This document shows positions 51,747 through 60,401 of a stretch of 64,000 nucleotides of DNA, one piece after another. Location of the stretch: positions 124,001 through 188,000 of the forward strand of contig CAYVMC010000001.1 of the NCBI GenBank assembly GCA_964452495.1, read 5' to 3'. This stretch comes from CALUTH01 sp964452495. GTDB lineage: Bacteria; Cyanobacteriota; Vampirovibrionia; Gastranaerophilales; Gastranaerophilaceae. The notes below the pieces were generated by a model that saw only the letters and a program-made list of their open reading frames with translations, was not told where the DNA came from and searched no databases. The position numbers and the translations under genes were made by a program. Positions within the stretch are counted from its first letter, which is position 1. Each line of letters opens with the position of its first letter.

Positions 51747-52289
51747 ATGAATATTGTAGAACCAATCAGAAAGAAAAAAGATTTGAAAAGAATTGAAAGC
51801 ATCTTAAGAAAACAAAGTCTCAGGGATTTGCTGCTTTTTACAGTAGGTACAAATTGCGGTTTGAGAATTTCGGATATATTAAATTTAAATGTTGGCGATG
51901 TCAGAGATAAAGACTACATAAGCATAACAGAGAAGAAAACAGGCAAATACAAACGATTTCCGATAAATGCTAAATTAAAGCCAATGTTTGCTAAATTTAC
52001 TCAAGGCAGAAAAGCCGATGAACCATTGTTTTTATCAGTTTTCCATAACAGAATGGAGAGAACTCAATGTTACCGTATCGTTAACGAAGCGTGCCGGAAA
52101 GCCGGATTAGACTGTAAAATCGGAACTCATACATTGAGAAAAACTTTCGGCTACCATCATTATCAAAAGTTTAAAGACGTTGCTGTCCTGCAAAAAATTT
52201 TTAATCACTGCTCACCACAGGTAACACTTCGTTATATCGGCATTGACCAGGACATGATAGATGACAGTTACAACAATTTTATCCTCTAA
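51747..52289 (+). CDS. Short tyrosine recombinase B
   Basis: 180 residues, same length and residue order as recombinase A: R40 (NCGLRISDIL), EKKTGKY, H128-x-x-R131 (GTHTLRKTFGYHHY), H154 (KIFNHCSPQ) and nucleophile Y163 (TLRYIGIDQ). Roughly 60-70% identical to A by eye, far less than the shared leader. Ribosome site AGGAAAGGAG. Twenty-five bp after its stop begins a pair of inverted repeats, and glycan genes follow. The catalytic set is complete, so it is probably active. Confidence 0.9.
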   Translation: MNIVEPIRKKKDLKRIESILRKQSLRDLLLFTVGTNCGLRISDILNLNVGDVRDKDYISITEKKTGKYKRFPINAKLKPMFAKFTQGRKADEPLFLSVFHNRMERTQCYRIVNEACRKAGLDCKIGTHTLRKTFGYHHYQKFKDVAVLQKIFNHCSPQVTLRYIGIDQDMIDDSYNNFIL

Positions 52290-52314
52290 ACCATATATAA
52301 CGCATAATTCAACA

Positions 52315-52519
52315 AAAAAACAATTCAACATAATTGAACATTTGTTGAATTGTTTTAAAATCCTTTATTTTTAATAATCTTACCACAAAAATAAAAAAAT
52401 TGATGTAGTAACTTATTATATTAAATTTTATAAACAAAAAAGCTGAAAACTATTTTGTTTATTGGGATTTAGGTCTGCATTATACCCAACATATTTGAAC
52501 ATTTGTTGAATTGTTTTTT
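52315..52519. promoter_or_regulatory. Candidate invertible segment B (inverted repeats, inner TATAAT)
   Basis: AAAAAACAATTCAACA (52315-52330) is the exact reverse complement of 52504-52519. The 173 bp between hold a third partial copy (52343-52356), which also lets the left arm form a terminator-like hairpin, and a perfect TATAAT on the minus strand (52479-52484) pointing back towards the recombinase. Inverting the segment would turn that box towards the glycosyltransferase gene at 52838. Arms are shorter than in segment A and AT-rich. Confidence 0.45.
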
Positions 52520-52733
52520 CTAAATCCCTGAAATTAGTATATCACAAAGATAAATAAGCTCTAGAATTATAAATTTTTTTTGTTGAATTTACTTTACATT
52601 TTATAAAATCAAATAGCTAAAAGGCTTTATTTTCTTATATTTTTACAAATACTCAACAGACGTTCAATTGAGTAGAGTTTTAAATCCTGGTTCGGAAGTG
52701 ATGTTAAAAGAAAATATTCTCGGAAAGTAATTA

Positions 52734-52838
52734 ATGAAAATAAGTTTACTGGTAAAAGAAAATGAGGAATGGGAATTTAATCAAACATCCATTATGTTGT
52801 CACTAAGTACTGTGAAAATAGGAGTTTTAATTAGCTGA
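52734..52838 (+). CDS. Short leader frame coupled to the GT2 gene
   Basis: 34 codons: starts MKISLLVKENEEWEFNQTSI and ends VKIGVLIS. Its TGA overlaps the ATG of the GT2 gene (TGATG), so ribosomes finishing it could restart there. It aligns at its 5' end with the degenerate frame at 45479. Either a leader peptide or the cut-down start of a lost gene. Confidence 0.4.
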   Translation: MKISLLVKENEEWEFNQTSIMLSLSTVKIGVLIS

Positions 52839-53725
52839 TGGTTCAAGTTTCTATTATTGTGCCGGTTTTTAATACTGAAAAGTATATAGAAAAGTGTTTG
52901 AATTCACTCGTAAATCAAACCCTCTCTGATATTGAAATTATTTGTATAAATGATGGTTCCACTGATAATTCCCTAATCACTATTAGACGATTTGCAAATA
53001 GAGATTCAAGAATAAAAATCCTAGAACAGCAAAACCTAAAACAAGGTGCGGCAAGAAATAATGGTATGCAGATAGCGACAGGTGAATATATAGGTTTTGT
53101 TGATTCAGATGACTGGGTAGATTTGGATTATTTTGAAAAATTATACTTTGCCGCAAAAAAATACGATTCAGACATTGCCCTTGCAACTAATGTTAGAATT
53201 GGCAGCGGAAAAACAAAAAAGCGTTTAAATATTGAAAAAGTTGAATTTGTGACAAATTTGCAAGATAAAATCGACATTGGACAACAACCTAAAAATCCAT
53301 GCCCGACAAATAAAATTTATAGAACATCGCTTTTAAAAAACAGTAATATTTTATTTCCGGAAGGTGTTTATTGTGAAGATAAACTGTTTACAATACAGGC
53401 AGTTTATTATGCAAACGGAATTGTAGCAGTTCCCGGAATAAATTATTACTACTTTAGAAATCCAAACTCAACTGTTAATACGAGAAAAATTCAGCATACT
53501 AAAAATTTAATTAATGATAAGCATCTTGCACACAGACAGGTTTTAGATTTCTTAAAGTCAAAAATAGAAACTGACAATGCTGCTATAAGAGATAAGGACT
53601 TTTGGGCAATTAAATGTAATAAGAAAATCCTAGGGATTACATTTTATCAAGTAAAAGAAAGCATAAATACCGTTAAATTTTTTTTTTTTTTTTTAATTCC
53701 ATTTAAAGAGGAGTCTATTAAATGA
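52838..53725 (+). CDS. Glycosyltransferase family 2 with a 17-T run
   Basis: 295 residues. GT-A fold: VSIIVPVFNTEKYIEKCLNS, ICINDGSTDNS, the NNGMQIATGEYIGFVDSDDW segment with D-x-D, and GVYCEDKLFTIQAVYYANG. Residues 276-282 are coded by 17 consecutive T (FFFFFL). The current length keeps the frame to a stop that overlaps the start of the glf remnant (ATGA), suggesting the full-length form is in frame; a change of one T would alter the last ~14 residues only. First gene after candidate switch B. Confidence 0.87.
   Translation: MVQVSIIVPVFNTEKYIEKCLNSLVNQTLSDIEIICINDGSTDNSLITIRRFANRDSRIKILEQQNLKQGAARNNGMQIATGEYIGFVDSDDWVDLDYFEKLYFAAKKYDSDIALATNVRIGSGKTKKRLNIEKVEFVTNLQDKIDIGQQPKNPCPTNKIYRTSLLKNSNILFPEGVYCEDKLFTIQAVYYANGIVAVPGINYYYFRNPNSTVNTRKIQHTKNLINDKHLAHRQVLDFLKSKIETDNAAIRDKDFWAIKCNKKILGITFYQVKESINTVKFFFFFLIPFKEESIK
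53678..53694 (+). repeat. Homopolymer run of 17 T
   Basis: Seventeen T near the 3' end of the GT2 gene. Highly slippage-prone in vivo, and also error-prone in sequencing. Confidence 0.85.
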
Positions 53726-53844
53726 AAATCAAAACCAAGACAAAAACTAAAAATTTAGTAGTTGGAGCAGGATTTAGCGGAGTAACAATAGCCAGATTAC
53801 TCGCAGAAAATGACGAAGTTTACAGAGAAGGAGTGTGTTTGTAG
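53722..53844 (+). pseudogene. glf: UDP-galactopyranose mutase remnant (5' end)
   Basis: 40 codons. After a Lys/Thr-rich start comes NLVVGAGFSGVTIARLLAEN, the FAD-binding N-terminus of Glf (G-x-G-x-x-G, A-R-x-L-A-E). After DEVY the sequence turns into the 20-bp junction repeat and stops; the remaining ~330 residues are gone. The frame is still coupled to the upstream GT2 gene. Loss of Glf implies galactofuranose is no longer made from this locus. Confidence 0.75.
53825..53844. repeat. 20-bp junction repeat, copy 2
   Basis: GAGAAGGAGTGTGTTTGTAG, identical to 45568-45587. It ends the glf remnant and supplies the ribosome site of the next gene. Confidence 0.85.
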
Positions 53845-54618
53845 ATGAGAACTGTTTTGCACAGTGCATATGATGAACTATTATACCAGCCGATTAATGT
53901 CGTAATTCCTATGGCAGGAGCCGGAAGCAGATTTGCTGTTGCCGGTTATGATATACCAAAACCTTTTATTAAATTTAACGGCAAAATGATGATTGAACAC
54001 GTTCTGGCATTATTCAAACGTATAAACGTAATTTTCACTCTGGTAATACAGGAAAAATTCCTTTTTGAGCAAAAAGAGCAGATTGAAGAATTACAAGAAA
54101 AATATAAACTCAATGTTGTAACCGTTCCAAAACTTACTATGGGGGCTGCAATTACAGCTCTTGCGGCTCATAAAGCAATAAACTCTCAATATGACATCAT
54201 TTTTGCAGATTCAGATAATATTTTTGATGACGAAGATATTATAAAGTTTGTATCGTCTGTAAGGAGCAGGAATTTAAAAGGTGCCTTATTGACTTTTCAA
54301 TCTTCAAATCCATGTTTTTCTTATGCAAAAGTAGATGACAAAGGACTTTTAATTGAAACAAAAGAAAAAGAAGTAATTTCAGACCATGCCATTTGCGGCA
54401 TGTATTATTTTAAAAAACTGGAAGATTTTAAAAATGCAGTAATTGATTTAGTTGTCGAAAGCGATACGCAAAAAGGTGAGTTTTATATGTCAAATGTCTA
54501 TAATCACTTAAAAAAACTCACAGATAAAATCGGGATTTATGATATCGCTCATTTTGATTGCGTCGGAACACCGGAGCAGCTTCAGGAATATTTAGGGGGT
54601 GCCGGTGCAAGAGTTTAA
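53845..54618 (+). CDS. Sugar nucleotidyltransferase (NTP_transferase fold)
   Basis: 257 residues. After 18 residues the nucleotide-binding signature VVIPMAGAGSRFAVAGYDIP and KPFIKFNGKMMIEHVL shows the G-x-G-S-R-F...P-K-P motif of NDP-sugar pyrophosphorylases. FADSDNIFDDEDI holds the metal-binding aspartates. It would join NTP and a phosphorylated sugar or polyol to an activated precursor. Substrate unknown. The start right after the 20-bp junction and its AAGGAG. Overlaps the next gene by 20 bp. Confidence 0.85.
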   Translation: MRTVLHSAYDELLYQPINVVIPMAGAGSRFAVAGYDIPKPFIKFNGKMMIEHVLALFKRINVIFTLVIQEKFLFEQKEQIEELQEKYKLNVVTVPKLTMGAAITALAAHKAINSQYDIIFADSDNIFDDEDIIKFVSSVRSRNLKGALLTFQSSNPCFSYAKVDDKGLLIETKEKEVISDHAICGMYYFKKLEDFKNAVIDLVVESDTQKGEFYMSNVYNHLKKLTDKIGIYDIAHFDCVGTPEQLQEYLGGAGARV

Positions 54619-56275
54619 CAATATCCTCCTGTTTGGGGGTGAAACTAAAAATGAGAATATGCCGGTAGGTTTCTATTCTTCTCTTGCTCTTCTGCCTCTA
54701 AGGGGAAAATCTATTATTTTAAGACAGCTTGAGAACCTCAAAGCGTCGTACGGGTTGAGTAAATTTATTATTGTGGTCTGTAACGATAATTATAAACTTC
54801 TGGATTATATTAAAAACATCTTAAGAGAAAAATTTGAAATAAAACTTGTACAGGTAAACAGCAAAAAGAACATTTTAAGTTCATTAAAATACGCACTCAA
54901 AAAAGCAGATTTAAGTTTACCAACAAGGGTTTTACTCGGCGATACAATGATTCCTAAAAGTATTGATGAAACTCAGGATGTAATTTTCACATCAAAAGAC
55001 ATTACAATGTCGGATAACTGGTGTCTTGTAGATAAATTGGGACATTTTTATGACAAAGAGAAAAACATCGATTTAACAGATAAAGAGACTCTTGTCGGGT
55101 ATTACACTTTTTCTGACACAAAACATCTTTTAAACTGCTGCGTAAAAGCAAGGTTAATGTTGAAAAAAGAAATTTCGACAGCATTAATAATGTATCAGGA
55201 AAAACACAAACTTAAAACAAAACTTATTGATGACTGGTATGATTTAGGACATACTTCCGGCTTAGTTAAAGCTAAAAATATGCTCTTTAATGCTAGATGC
55301 TTTAATTCGATATCGGTTGATATAGAGTGCGGTTTATTAACAAAAACCAGTACAAAAATTCAAAAACTTGAGGATGAAGCTTTCTGGTATCTTAACCTGC
55401 CCGATGAATTAAAAATCTTCACACCAAGACTTGTAAGTTTTAATAAAGACAAATCTTCTGCCAGCTTAATACAGGAATTATACGGTTATCCGTCTTTACA
55501 GGAACTGTATTTATCAGGCGAGGTAAATCTTGAGGATTGGGGCTATATTATAAAATCACTGTTTGAACTGCACAAGAAATTTGAAAATTATAAGACAAAA
55601 CCCGATTTTGATGCACTTAAATGGCTTTATTACGATAAAACAAAAGAACGGTTAGGGGATTTAAGGAAACAGAACTCATACTGGAACAAAGTTTTAGATA
55701 GAGAGTTTGAATATATCAACGGGGAAAAATACAGGGGAGTTGCCTCTTTAAAAAATGGTATTGATATTTATGTTCAAGAACTCTGCGAAACTGGAAAAGA
55801 AACTATTATCCATGGCGATTACTGTTTTTCAAATATACTTTTTGATTCAAGTAATTATTGTTTCAAACTGATAGATCCGAGAGGCAGGCTGAATAAAGAA
55901 CCGACAATATACGGCGATCCGAGATATGATATTGCAAAACTGCGTCACAGTATTGCAGGGCTTTATGACTTTATCGTTCACGGGTTATTTAAGTTAAACG
56001 AGAGTAAAACAGGCTTTGAGTATGAAATAAAGACCTCCGCTGATTATTCAATGTTAGAAAGAATATTCGATAAATATGCTGCATTGAACGGTTACAATCC
56101 GCAGGAAATTAAGTTTATAGAAGGCTTACTGTTTCTTTCAATGATTCCGCTTCACAAGGATAATTTCAGCAGGCAAAAGGTATTTTACTTAAGGGCAATA
56201 GAGTTACTGAATGATACTGTAAAAATCAGGGGTAATAATGAAAAAGTCTTATCCTTAGTTGGAGAGAAAGGTTAA
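54599..56275 (+). CDS. Nucleotidyltransferase-like domain fused to an APH/choline-kinase-like kinase
   Basis: 558 residues, GTG start. Residues 1-235 have the Rossmann-like layout of an NTP_transferase (LLPLRGKSIILRQLENLKAS, VLLGDTMIPKS), but the usual G-x-G-x-R loop is replaced by GGETKNENMP. Residues ~245-558 are a phosphotransferase of the APH/choline-kinase type: ETIIHGDYCFSNILFDSS holds the catalytic H-G-D-x-x-x-x-N, FKLIDPRGRLNKEP the metal-binding D, then YGDPRYDIAKLRHSIAG. Such fusions occur in capsule and LPS loci. Likely it phosphorylates a small alcohol or sugar that the neighbour activates; this is inferred. Confidence 0.8.
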   Translation: MPVQEFNNILLFGGETKNENMPVGFYSSLALLPLRGKSIILRQLENLKASYGLSKFIIVVCNDNYKLLDYIKNILREKFEIKLVQVNSKKNILSSLKYALKKADLSLPTRVLLGDTMIPKSIDETQDVIFTSKDITMSDNWCLVDKLGHFYDKEKNIDLTDKETLVGYYTFSDTKHLLNCCVKARLMLKKEISTALIMYQEKHKLKTKLIDDWYDLGHTSGLVKAKNMLFNARCFNSISVDIECGLLTKTSTKIQKLEDEAFWYLNLPDELKIFTPRLVSFNKDKSSASLIQELYGYPSLQELYLSGEVNLEDWGYIIKSLFELHKKFENYKTKPDFDALKWLYYDKTKERLGDLRKQNSYWNKVLDREFEYINGEKYRGVASLKNGIDIYVQELCETGKETIIHGDYCFSNILFDSSNYCFKLIDPRGRLNKEPTIYGDPRYDIAKLRHSIAGLYDFIVHGLFKLNESKTGFEYEIKTSADYSMLERIFDKYAALNGYNPQEIKFIEGLLFLSMIPLHKDNFSRQKVFYLRAIELLNDTVKIRGNNEKVLSLVGEKG

Positions 56276-56276
56276 T

Positions 56277-56654
56277 ATGGAAGAAAAGAAACTCAGAATA
56301 TGTATTGACTTAGACGGCACAATCTGCACAATAAAAAAGCCGGATGAAACTTATGCGGATGTAAAAGTAATGCCCGGAGCAAAAGAGTTTATTGACAGCC
56401 TGAAAGCTGACGGGCATACGATAATTATAAATACCGCCCGAAATATGCAGACACAGGGGCATAATGTGGGTAAGGTTATGAAAAATGTCGGCAAAATTAC
56501 TCTTGATTGGCTTGAAGAAAACGGAATTCAGTATGATGAAATCTTCTTCGGCAAGCCGAATGCTGATATAACAATTGATGATAGGGTTATAAAGTTTGAG
56601 GGCTGGGACAAGATGGATAAGGTAGAAGTTCTGAAACAAGCAAAGGAGAGATAA
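56277..56654 (+). CDS. HAD-family phosphatase of the capsule-biosynthesis type
   Basis: 125 residues; the ATG at 56277 follows the previous stop and a GGAGAGAAAGG site, so it is preferred over 56259. Motif I RICIDLDGTICTI (D-x-D-G-T), motif II IIINTAR, and GKPNADITIDDRVI with Lys and the acidic pair. A small cap-less HAD, often seen beside sugar nucleotidyltransferases in polysaccharide loci. With its two upstream neighbours it forms a nucleotidyltransferase/kinase/phosphatase set. Confidence 0.85.
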   Translation: MEEKKLRICIDLDGTICTIKKPDETYADVKVMPGAKEFIDSLKADGHTIIINTARNMQTQGHNVGKVMKNVGKITLDWLEENGIQYDEIFFGKPNADITIDDRVIKFEGWDKMDKVEVLKQAKER

Positions 56655-56656
56655 TT

Positions 56657-57112
56657 ATGAACAGAGGAAGAAAAGTTTCAAAAAAGACAATGTTAGATGT
56701 TTTAGATGCTTTTAAAGCATATTTTAAAGAGCATGGTACACAGAATATTACCTATTTAGAATTTAGCAATTACATAGAAAATAATGGCGGAGATTTCATA
56801 AACTACGTTAATGAATTAGGAGATATATTAGGTAAATTGGGCGATATAACTTCTTATCTTAATTTACCTATATTGTCAACTATTATTGTACGCAGTGGGG
56901 AAAATATTCCGGCTTCTGGTTATTTTAAAATGGCGAATTTGCATGGTTTATATGAAGATGATGGACAGTTAAATGTTACCCAAAGTAAGCTGTTGGGAAA
57001 CAATGTAAGAGCAGGACGCCTTGAATTTGTTAATGAACAAATAGCACAATTACAGAGACTGACACCGTCTAATTTTGATGAAATTAAAAGAGAGATTGAA
57101 AATCGGTTTTAA
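56657..57112 (+). CDS. Conserved hypothetical protein in the glycan operon
   Basis: 151 residues, ribosome site AAAGGAGAG, 2 bp after the HAD gene. N-terminal half helical (KTMLDVLDAFKAYFKEHGTQ); the middle YLNLPILSTIIVRSGENIPA, then SGYFKMANLHGL, resembles a small domain seen beside restriction or HNH proteins (L-P-x-L-S-x-I-V-x...P-x-x-G-F-F), an odd find in a polysaccharide operon. Function unknown. Confidence 0.6.
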   Translation: MNRGRKVSKKTMLDVLDAFKAYFKEHGTQNITYLEFSNYIENNGGDFINYVNELGDILGKLGDITSYLNLPILSTIIVRSGENIPASGYFKMANLHGLYEDDGQLNVTQSKLLGNNVRAGRLEFVNEQIAQLQRLTPSNFDEIKREIENRF

Positions 57113-57147
57113 ACAATGAAAAAGATATGATACGGAGAATTATGATA

Positions 57148-59223
57148 ATGCCCGAACAACATTTATTTATCTTGTGGGAAAACGCACGAAATAAAGAAAA
57201 AGAAATTTTAGAAGAAATAAAAACTCAGTTTAAAATCTTAAAAGAATATGAAATAGAATGGAAACGTGAAAATTATAAAAAAAATTTAAGTGTTTTATAT
57301 GGACATGATATTTTTGATGAAAATTTTCTTGAAAAAGACCGCGGTTTTGGTTCATTTCTTTGTGTAATTGTCGAAGATGAAAATCCAATATACGGTGAAA
57401 TATCAACATTAAGAGGTACCGAACAGGTTAATTTAAATTGCTATAATTTAAAGAATGATTTGCGTAATAAATATTGTAATGCGGGTTATTCAATACATTC
57501 ATCTCTATCAGAGAAAGAAATGAGACATGATTTTGCAGTTTTATTTGGTATGAGCCTTTCTGATTTTATGTATAATTTACCATCAATAGGTTCGCAAAGA
57601 GAATATTTAACCAATGATACAGTAAGTGTTGAAGGATGGAAAAATCTTGAGCAAGTTTTCTATATTTTAAATGAAACTATTGACTATGTTGTTCTTAGAA
57701 ATTTTGAAGATTTACCTAATAATTATAAAATTGATGAACATAAAGATATTGATATACTTGTAGACAATGTACAAGCGTTTTGTCATTTGATGCAACCGCT
57801 ATCAAATTTGAAGGAAAATGCATTTCCACTAACTTGTTTTGTAAAAGTTGGTAATGATGTTGTTCCTTTTCACAAAAAATTTCCACTTGATGGTTATTAT
57901 GATTATAAATTCTCAAAAAGATTAATTAAAGAAAAAGTATTAAACTCTAAGAATATTTATGTACCTTCTGATGAGATGTATTTCTATAGTTTACTTTTTC
58001 ATGTTTATTATCACAAAAATTATGTATCTAATACTTATAAGGAAAAGTTTAAAGATTTAACTCAAAAATTATTTGGCAAAGAATTTATACCCACAAAACA
58101 GTATTTAAATAAATGGCTGAATGAGAATAATTATAAACATAGTATTTGTGCAGATTGTCTATTAAATAATAAAAAACAGGTACAAAATATTATTAAATTT
58201 AATCCGTGCAATGAAGAATTATATTATTATGATTCAGGAATATATGGTTCTTTAATATTTCATAAAAAAATGTTTTCATTAAATCCAATTTTTCTAACAC
58301 AACAAATGCGAAATTTTTCAATATTTTTTAATTTGGAGCAGCATATATTAGTCCCCCAACACCCTCTTTATAAAAAATATATAAAAAGAGTTAAGAAGGG
58401 AGAATATCTTTGGTTTTTTAAAGCTAGATGTGGAAAAATAATGCAAACAACATATTATGAAAACAAAAAACAGGTAGGATATATAAAGAGAAAATTTCTT
58501 CTAAATGACATAAAAGCTTCAAATGATTATGTAGATGTAATCCCAGATAGAACAAGAATTTTATATTATGGAAATTCTATACAGGAAAATTTTTCAGAAA
58601 TAATTGATTTTAATGAACTAATAGCACAATTGGATAAATTTATTTTATTTGTTTTTAAAAAATACAAAACAAACAGAGAAAATATTTTATCTCCACAAGC
58701 ATTCGATGCTTTACCGTTTAATTGTATAGTAGATTGTCAAGATGATTATAATTTTATCGATTCTGAATTTAGGTTAAAGGGTGGTATTCATAAATCTTTT
58801 TATATTTGGCGTTTATGTGCCGATGAACATCTGAAGATTAAATCAAAGTTTAATAGAAAAGAATTATATGGATACTTATGCGATAAATATAAATTGCCTA
58901 ATTTTTATGATGCTTATTGTGATTTACAGAAAAAAATTCATTATAATATATTGGCTACACCAATTGAAATATTTTTTGAAAATAGTAATCTTGATTGGAA
59001 TAACCCTTTAAAATATAAGGAAAATATTTATTGTAAAAATAAATGGAAAAATAAGGCTAGTACAAAATTAATAATTATAAAATTAATTAAAATTTTCTCA
59101 TTAATTTTAATTTTTAAAAATTTAAGGAAAAAAGTACGATCATTCTTGATAATGAAATTAGTATTTCCTTATCAAGAATTGTATGAATTATATTTCAATT
59201 TAAAAAATAAACAAAGGTTGTAA
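57148..59223 (+). CDS. Large polysaccharide-locus protein with nucleotidyltransferase-like middle domain
   Basis: 691 residues from MPEQHLFILWENARNKEKEI; GGAG lies 10 nt upstream. Further ATGs at 57127 and 57142 are possible. N-terminal domain (1-150): a family I recognise from capsule/LPS loci by W-E-N-A-R, FLCVIVEDENPIYGEIST and the H-x-S/T-x-x-x-x-E-x-x-H-D pattern. Residues 170-330: a nucleotidyltransferase-like fold, YVVLRNFEDLPNNYKIDEHK then DIDILVD. Residues 380-600: kinase-like or unknown (KRVKKGEYLWFFKARCGKIM). C-terminus basic with a hydrophobic helix, so membrane-associated. Role unknown. Confidence 0.65.
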   Translation: MPEQHLFILWENARNKEKEILEEIKTQFKILKEYEIEWKRENYKKNLSVLYGHDIFDENFLEKDRGFGSFLCVIVEDENPIYGEISTLRGTEQVNLNCYNLKNDLRNKYCNAGYSIHSSLSEKEMRHDFAVLFGMSLSDFMYNLPSIGSQREYLTNDTVSVEGWKNLEQVFYILNETIDYVVLRNFEDLPNNYKIDEHKDIDILVDNVQAFCHLMQPLSNLKENAFPLTCFVKVGNDVVPFHKKFPLDGYYDYKFSKRLIKEKVLNSKNIYVPSDEMYFYSLLFHVYYHKNYVSNTYKEKFKDLTQKLFGKEFIPTKQYLNKWLNENNYKHSICADCLLNNKKQVQNIIKFNPCNEELYYYDSGIYGSLIFHKKMFSLNPIFLTQQMRNFSIFFNLEQHILVPQHPLYKKYIKRVKKGEYLWFFKARCGKIMQTTYYENKKQVGYIKRKFLLNDIKASNDYVDVIPDRTRILYYGNSIQENFSEIIDFNELIAQLDKFILFVFKKYKTNRENILSPQAFDALPFNCIVDCQDDYNFIDSEFRLKGGIHKSFYIWRLCADEHLKIKSKFNRKELYGYLCDKYKLPNFYDAYCDLQKKIHYNILATPIEIFFENSNLDWNNPLKYKENIYCKNKWKNKASTKLIIIKLIKIFSLILIFKNLRKKVRSFLIMKLVFPYQELYELYFNLKNKQRL

Positions 59224-59241
59224 AAGTATAGAAAGGAATAT

Positions 59242-60399
59242 ATGACTAATAGAGCCATAATAACACCAACGTATATTGGACATTTCGTTTTTATAAAAAA
59301 ATATTTAAAAAGTTTTGATAAATATTTAATTAATAAAGATTTTCCAATTTATTTTATTATTGAAAAAAAAGAACAAAAAAAATTTGATAAAATAGTTAAA
59401 CCTTATAAGCATAGGCTCAATATAAATGTTTGCTATTTAGAGGATATTTTTGAAAAATATGAAATAAAAGAAACTCCGGCTGAAGTATTGAAAATATATG
59501 GCAGGTTAAGTTTTCAAACTATAAAAAAATTCTATGGTGGTTTATATAGTGGTGCAGATGAATTTTTCTTTCTGGATTCAGAATCCATGCTTATAAAACC
59601 AACAGATTTTAATAGAGTATTTGATGAATATTTTAAACATCCTAATTTTTTTGTCAGTAGAACTTCTCAACGTCACGAAGGATACAAAGAAACGTTTGTT
59701 TATAATTATGTTTGTACAGTTGCTAAACTCCTAGGTATAGAACCCGAATATTGGACTGTAGAATCTTATGAATGGTTTTATAAAAAAGAAATACTACAAG
59801 ATTTAATTAAAGAACTGGGGTCACCTATAAATATTATAAAACAAGCTGTACCAACAGGTAAATTCCCCGATTTAGAGGGTGTACTTGAAGCTTTACTGTA
59901 TTATTTATTTATTCTAAAAAATAATGATAAATATAAATATGATATTATTATAACTCAAGATGAATTCAAGAAATATCTTGGTGAAAAAAAGTACTTAGAA
60001 TTCAGAAAAAATTTTGATGACTCACATCTAAATGTTGCAGGTTTATATGAGTTATGCACATATTTTATAACTGACGAAAACGTAGATGCTTTTATTAGGA
60101 TATTTAATGATAATAATATCCATGTTATGAGATTTACTTGTCCTAATAATAATTATTTAGCTCAAAAGAAAGTGATAGATAATACTTCTATCTGTATATT
60201 ACCATCAGAACAAGAACATTTATTTGGAATTAATAATACGAAATTAGCAGTTATGAGCTGTAAAAATAATGCTACAGTATACTATAACAAACTTCTAAAA
60301 CATGTTTCAAAATTTTCTATATTGAAACCGTTAGAAATTATTTCCATTGTTTTTTATTTTACAAAACTATTTATAAAAATTCTTTTTAAAGGGAATTAA
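59242..60399 (+). CDS. DUF6492-type putative glycosyltransferase, copy 1
   Basis: 385 residues. Begins NRAIITPTYIGHFVFIKKYL and contains FQTIKKFYGGLYSGADEFFF, LDSESMLIKP, then a VESYEWFYKK segment: the pattern of the DUF6492 family in polysaccharide loci. The D-S-E in place of D-x-D suggests a GT-A-like metal site. A C-terminal hydrophobic/basic helix may bind the membrane. The next gene is its paralogue. Ribosome site AAAGGAA. Confidence 0.75.
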   Translation: MTNRAIITPTYIGHFVFIKKYLKSFDKYLINKDFPIYFIIEKKEQKKFDKIVKPYKHRLNINVCYLEDIFEKYEIKETPAEVLKIYGRLSFQTIKKFYGGLYSGADEFFFLDSESMLIKPTDFNRVFDEYFKHPNFFVSRTSQRHEGYKETFVYNYVCTVAKLLGIEPEYWTVESYEWFYKKEILQDLIKELGSPINIIKQAVPTGKFPDLEGVLEALLYYLFILKNNDKYKYDIIITQDEFKKYLGEKKYLEFRKNFDDSHLNVAGLYELCTYFITDENVDAFIRIFNDNNIHVMRFTCPNNNYLAQKKVIDNTSICILPSEQEHLFGINNTKLAVMSCKNNATVYYNKLLKHVSKFSILKPLEIISIVFYFTKLFIKILFKGN

Positions 60400-60401
60400 G
60401 T

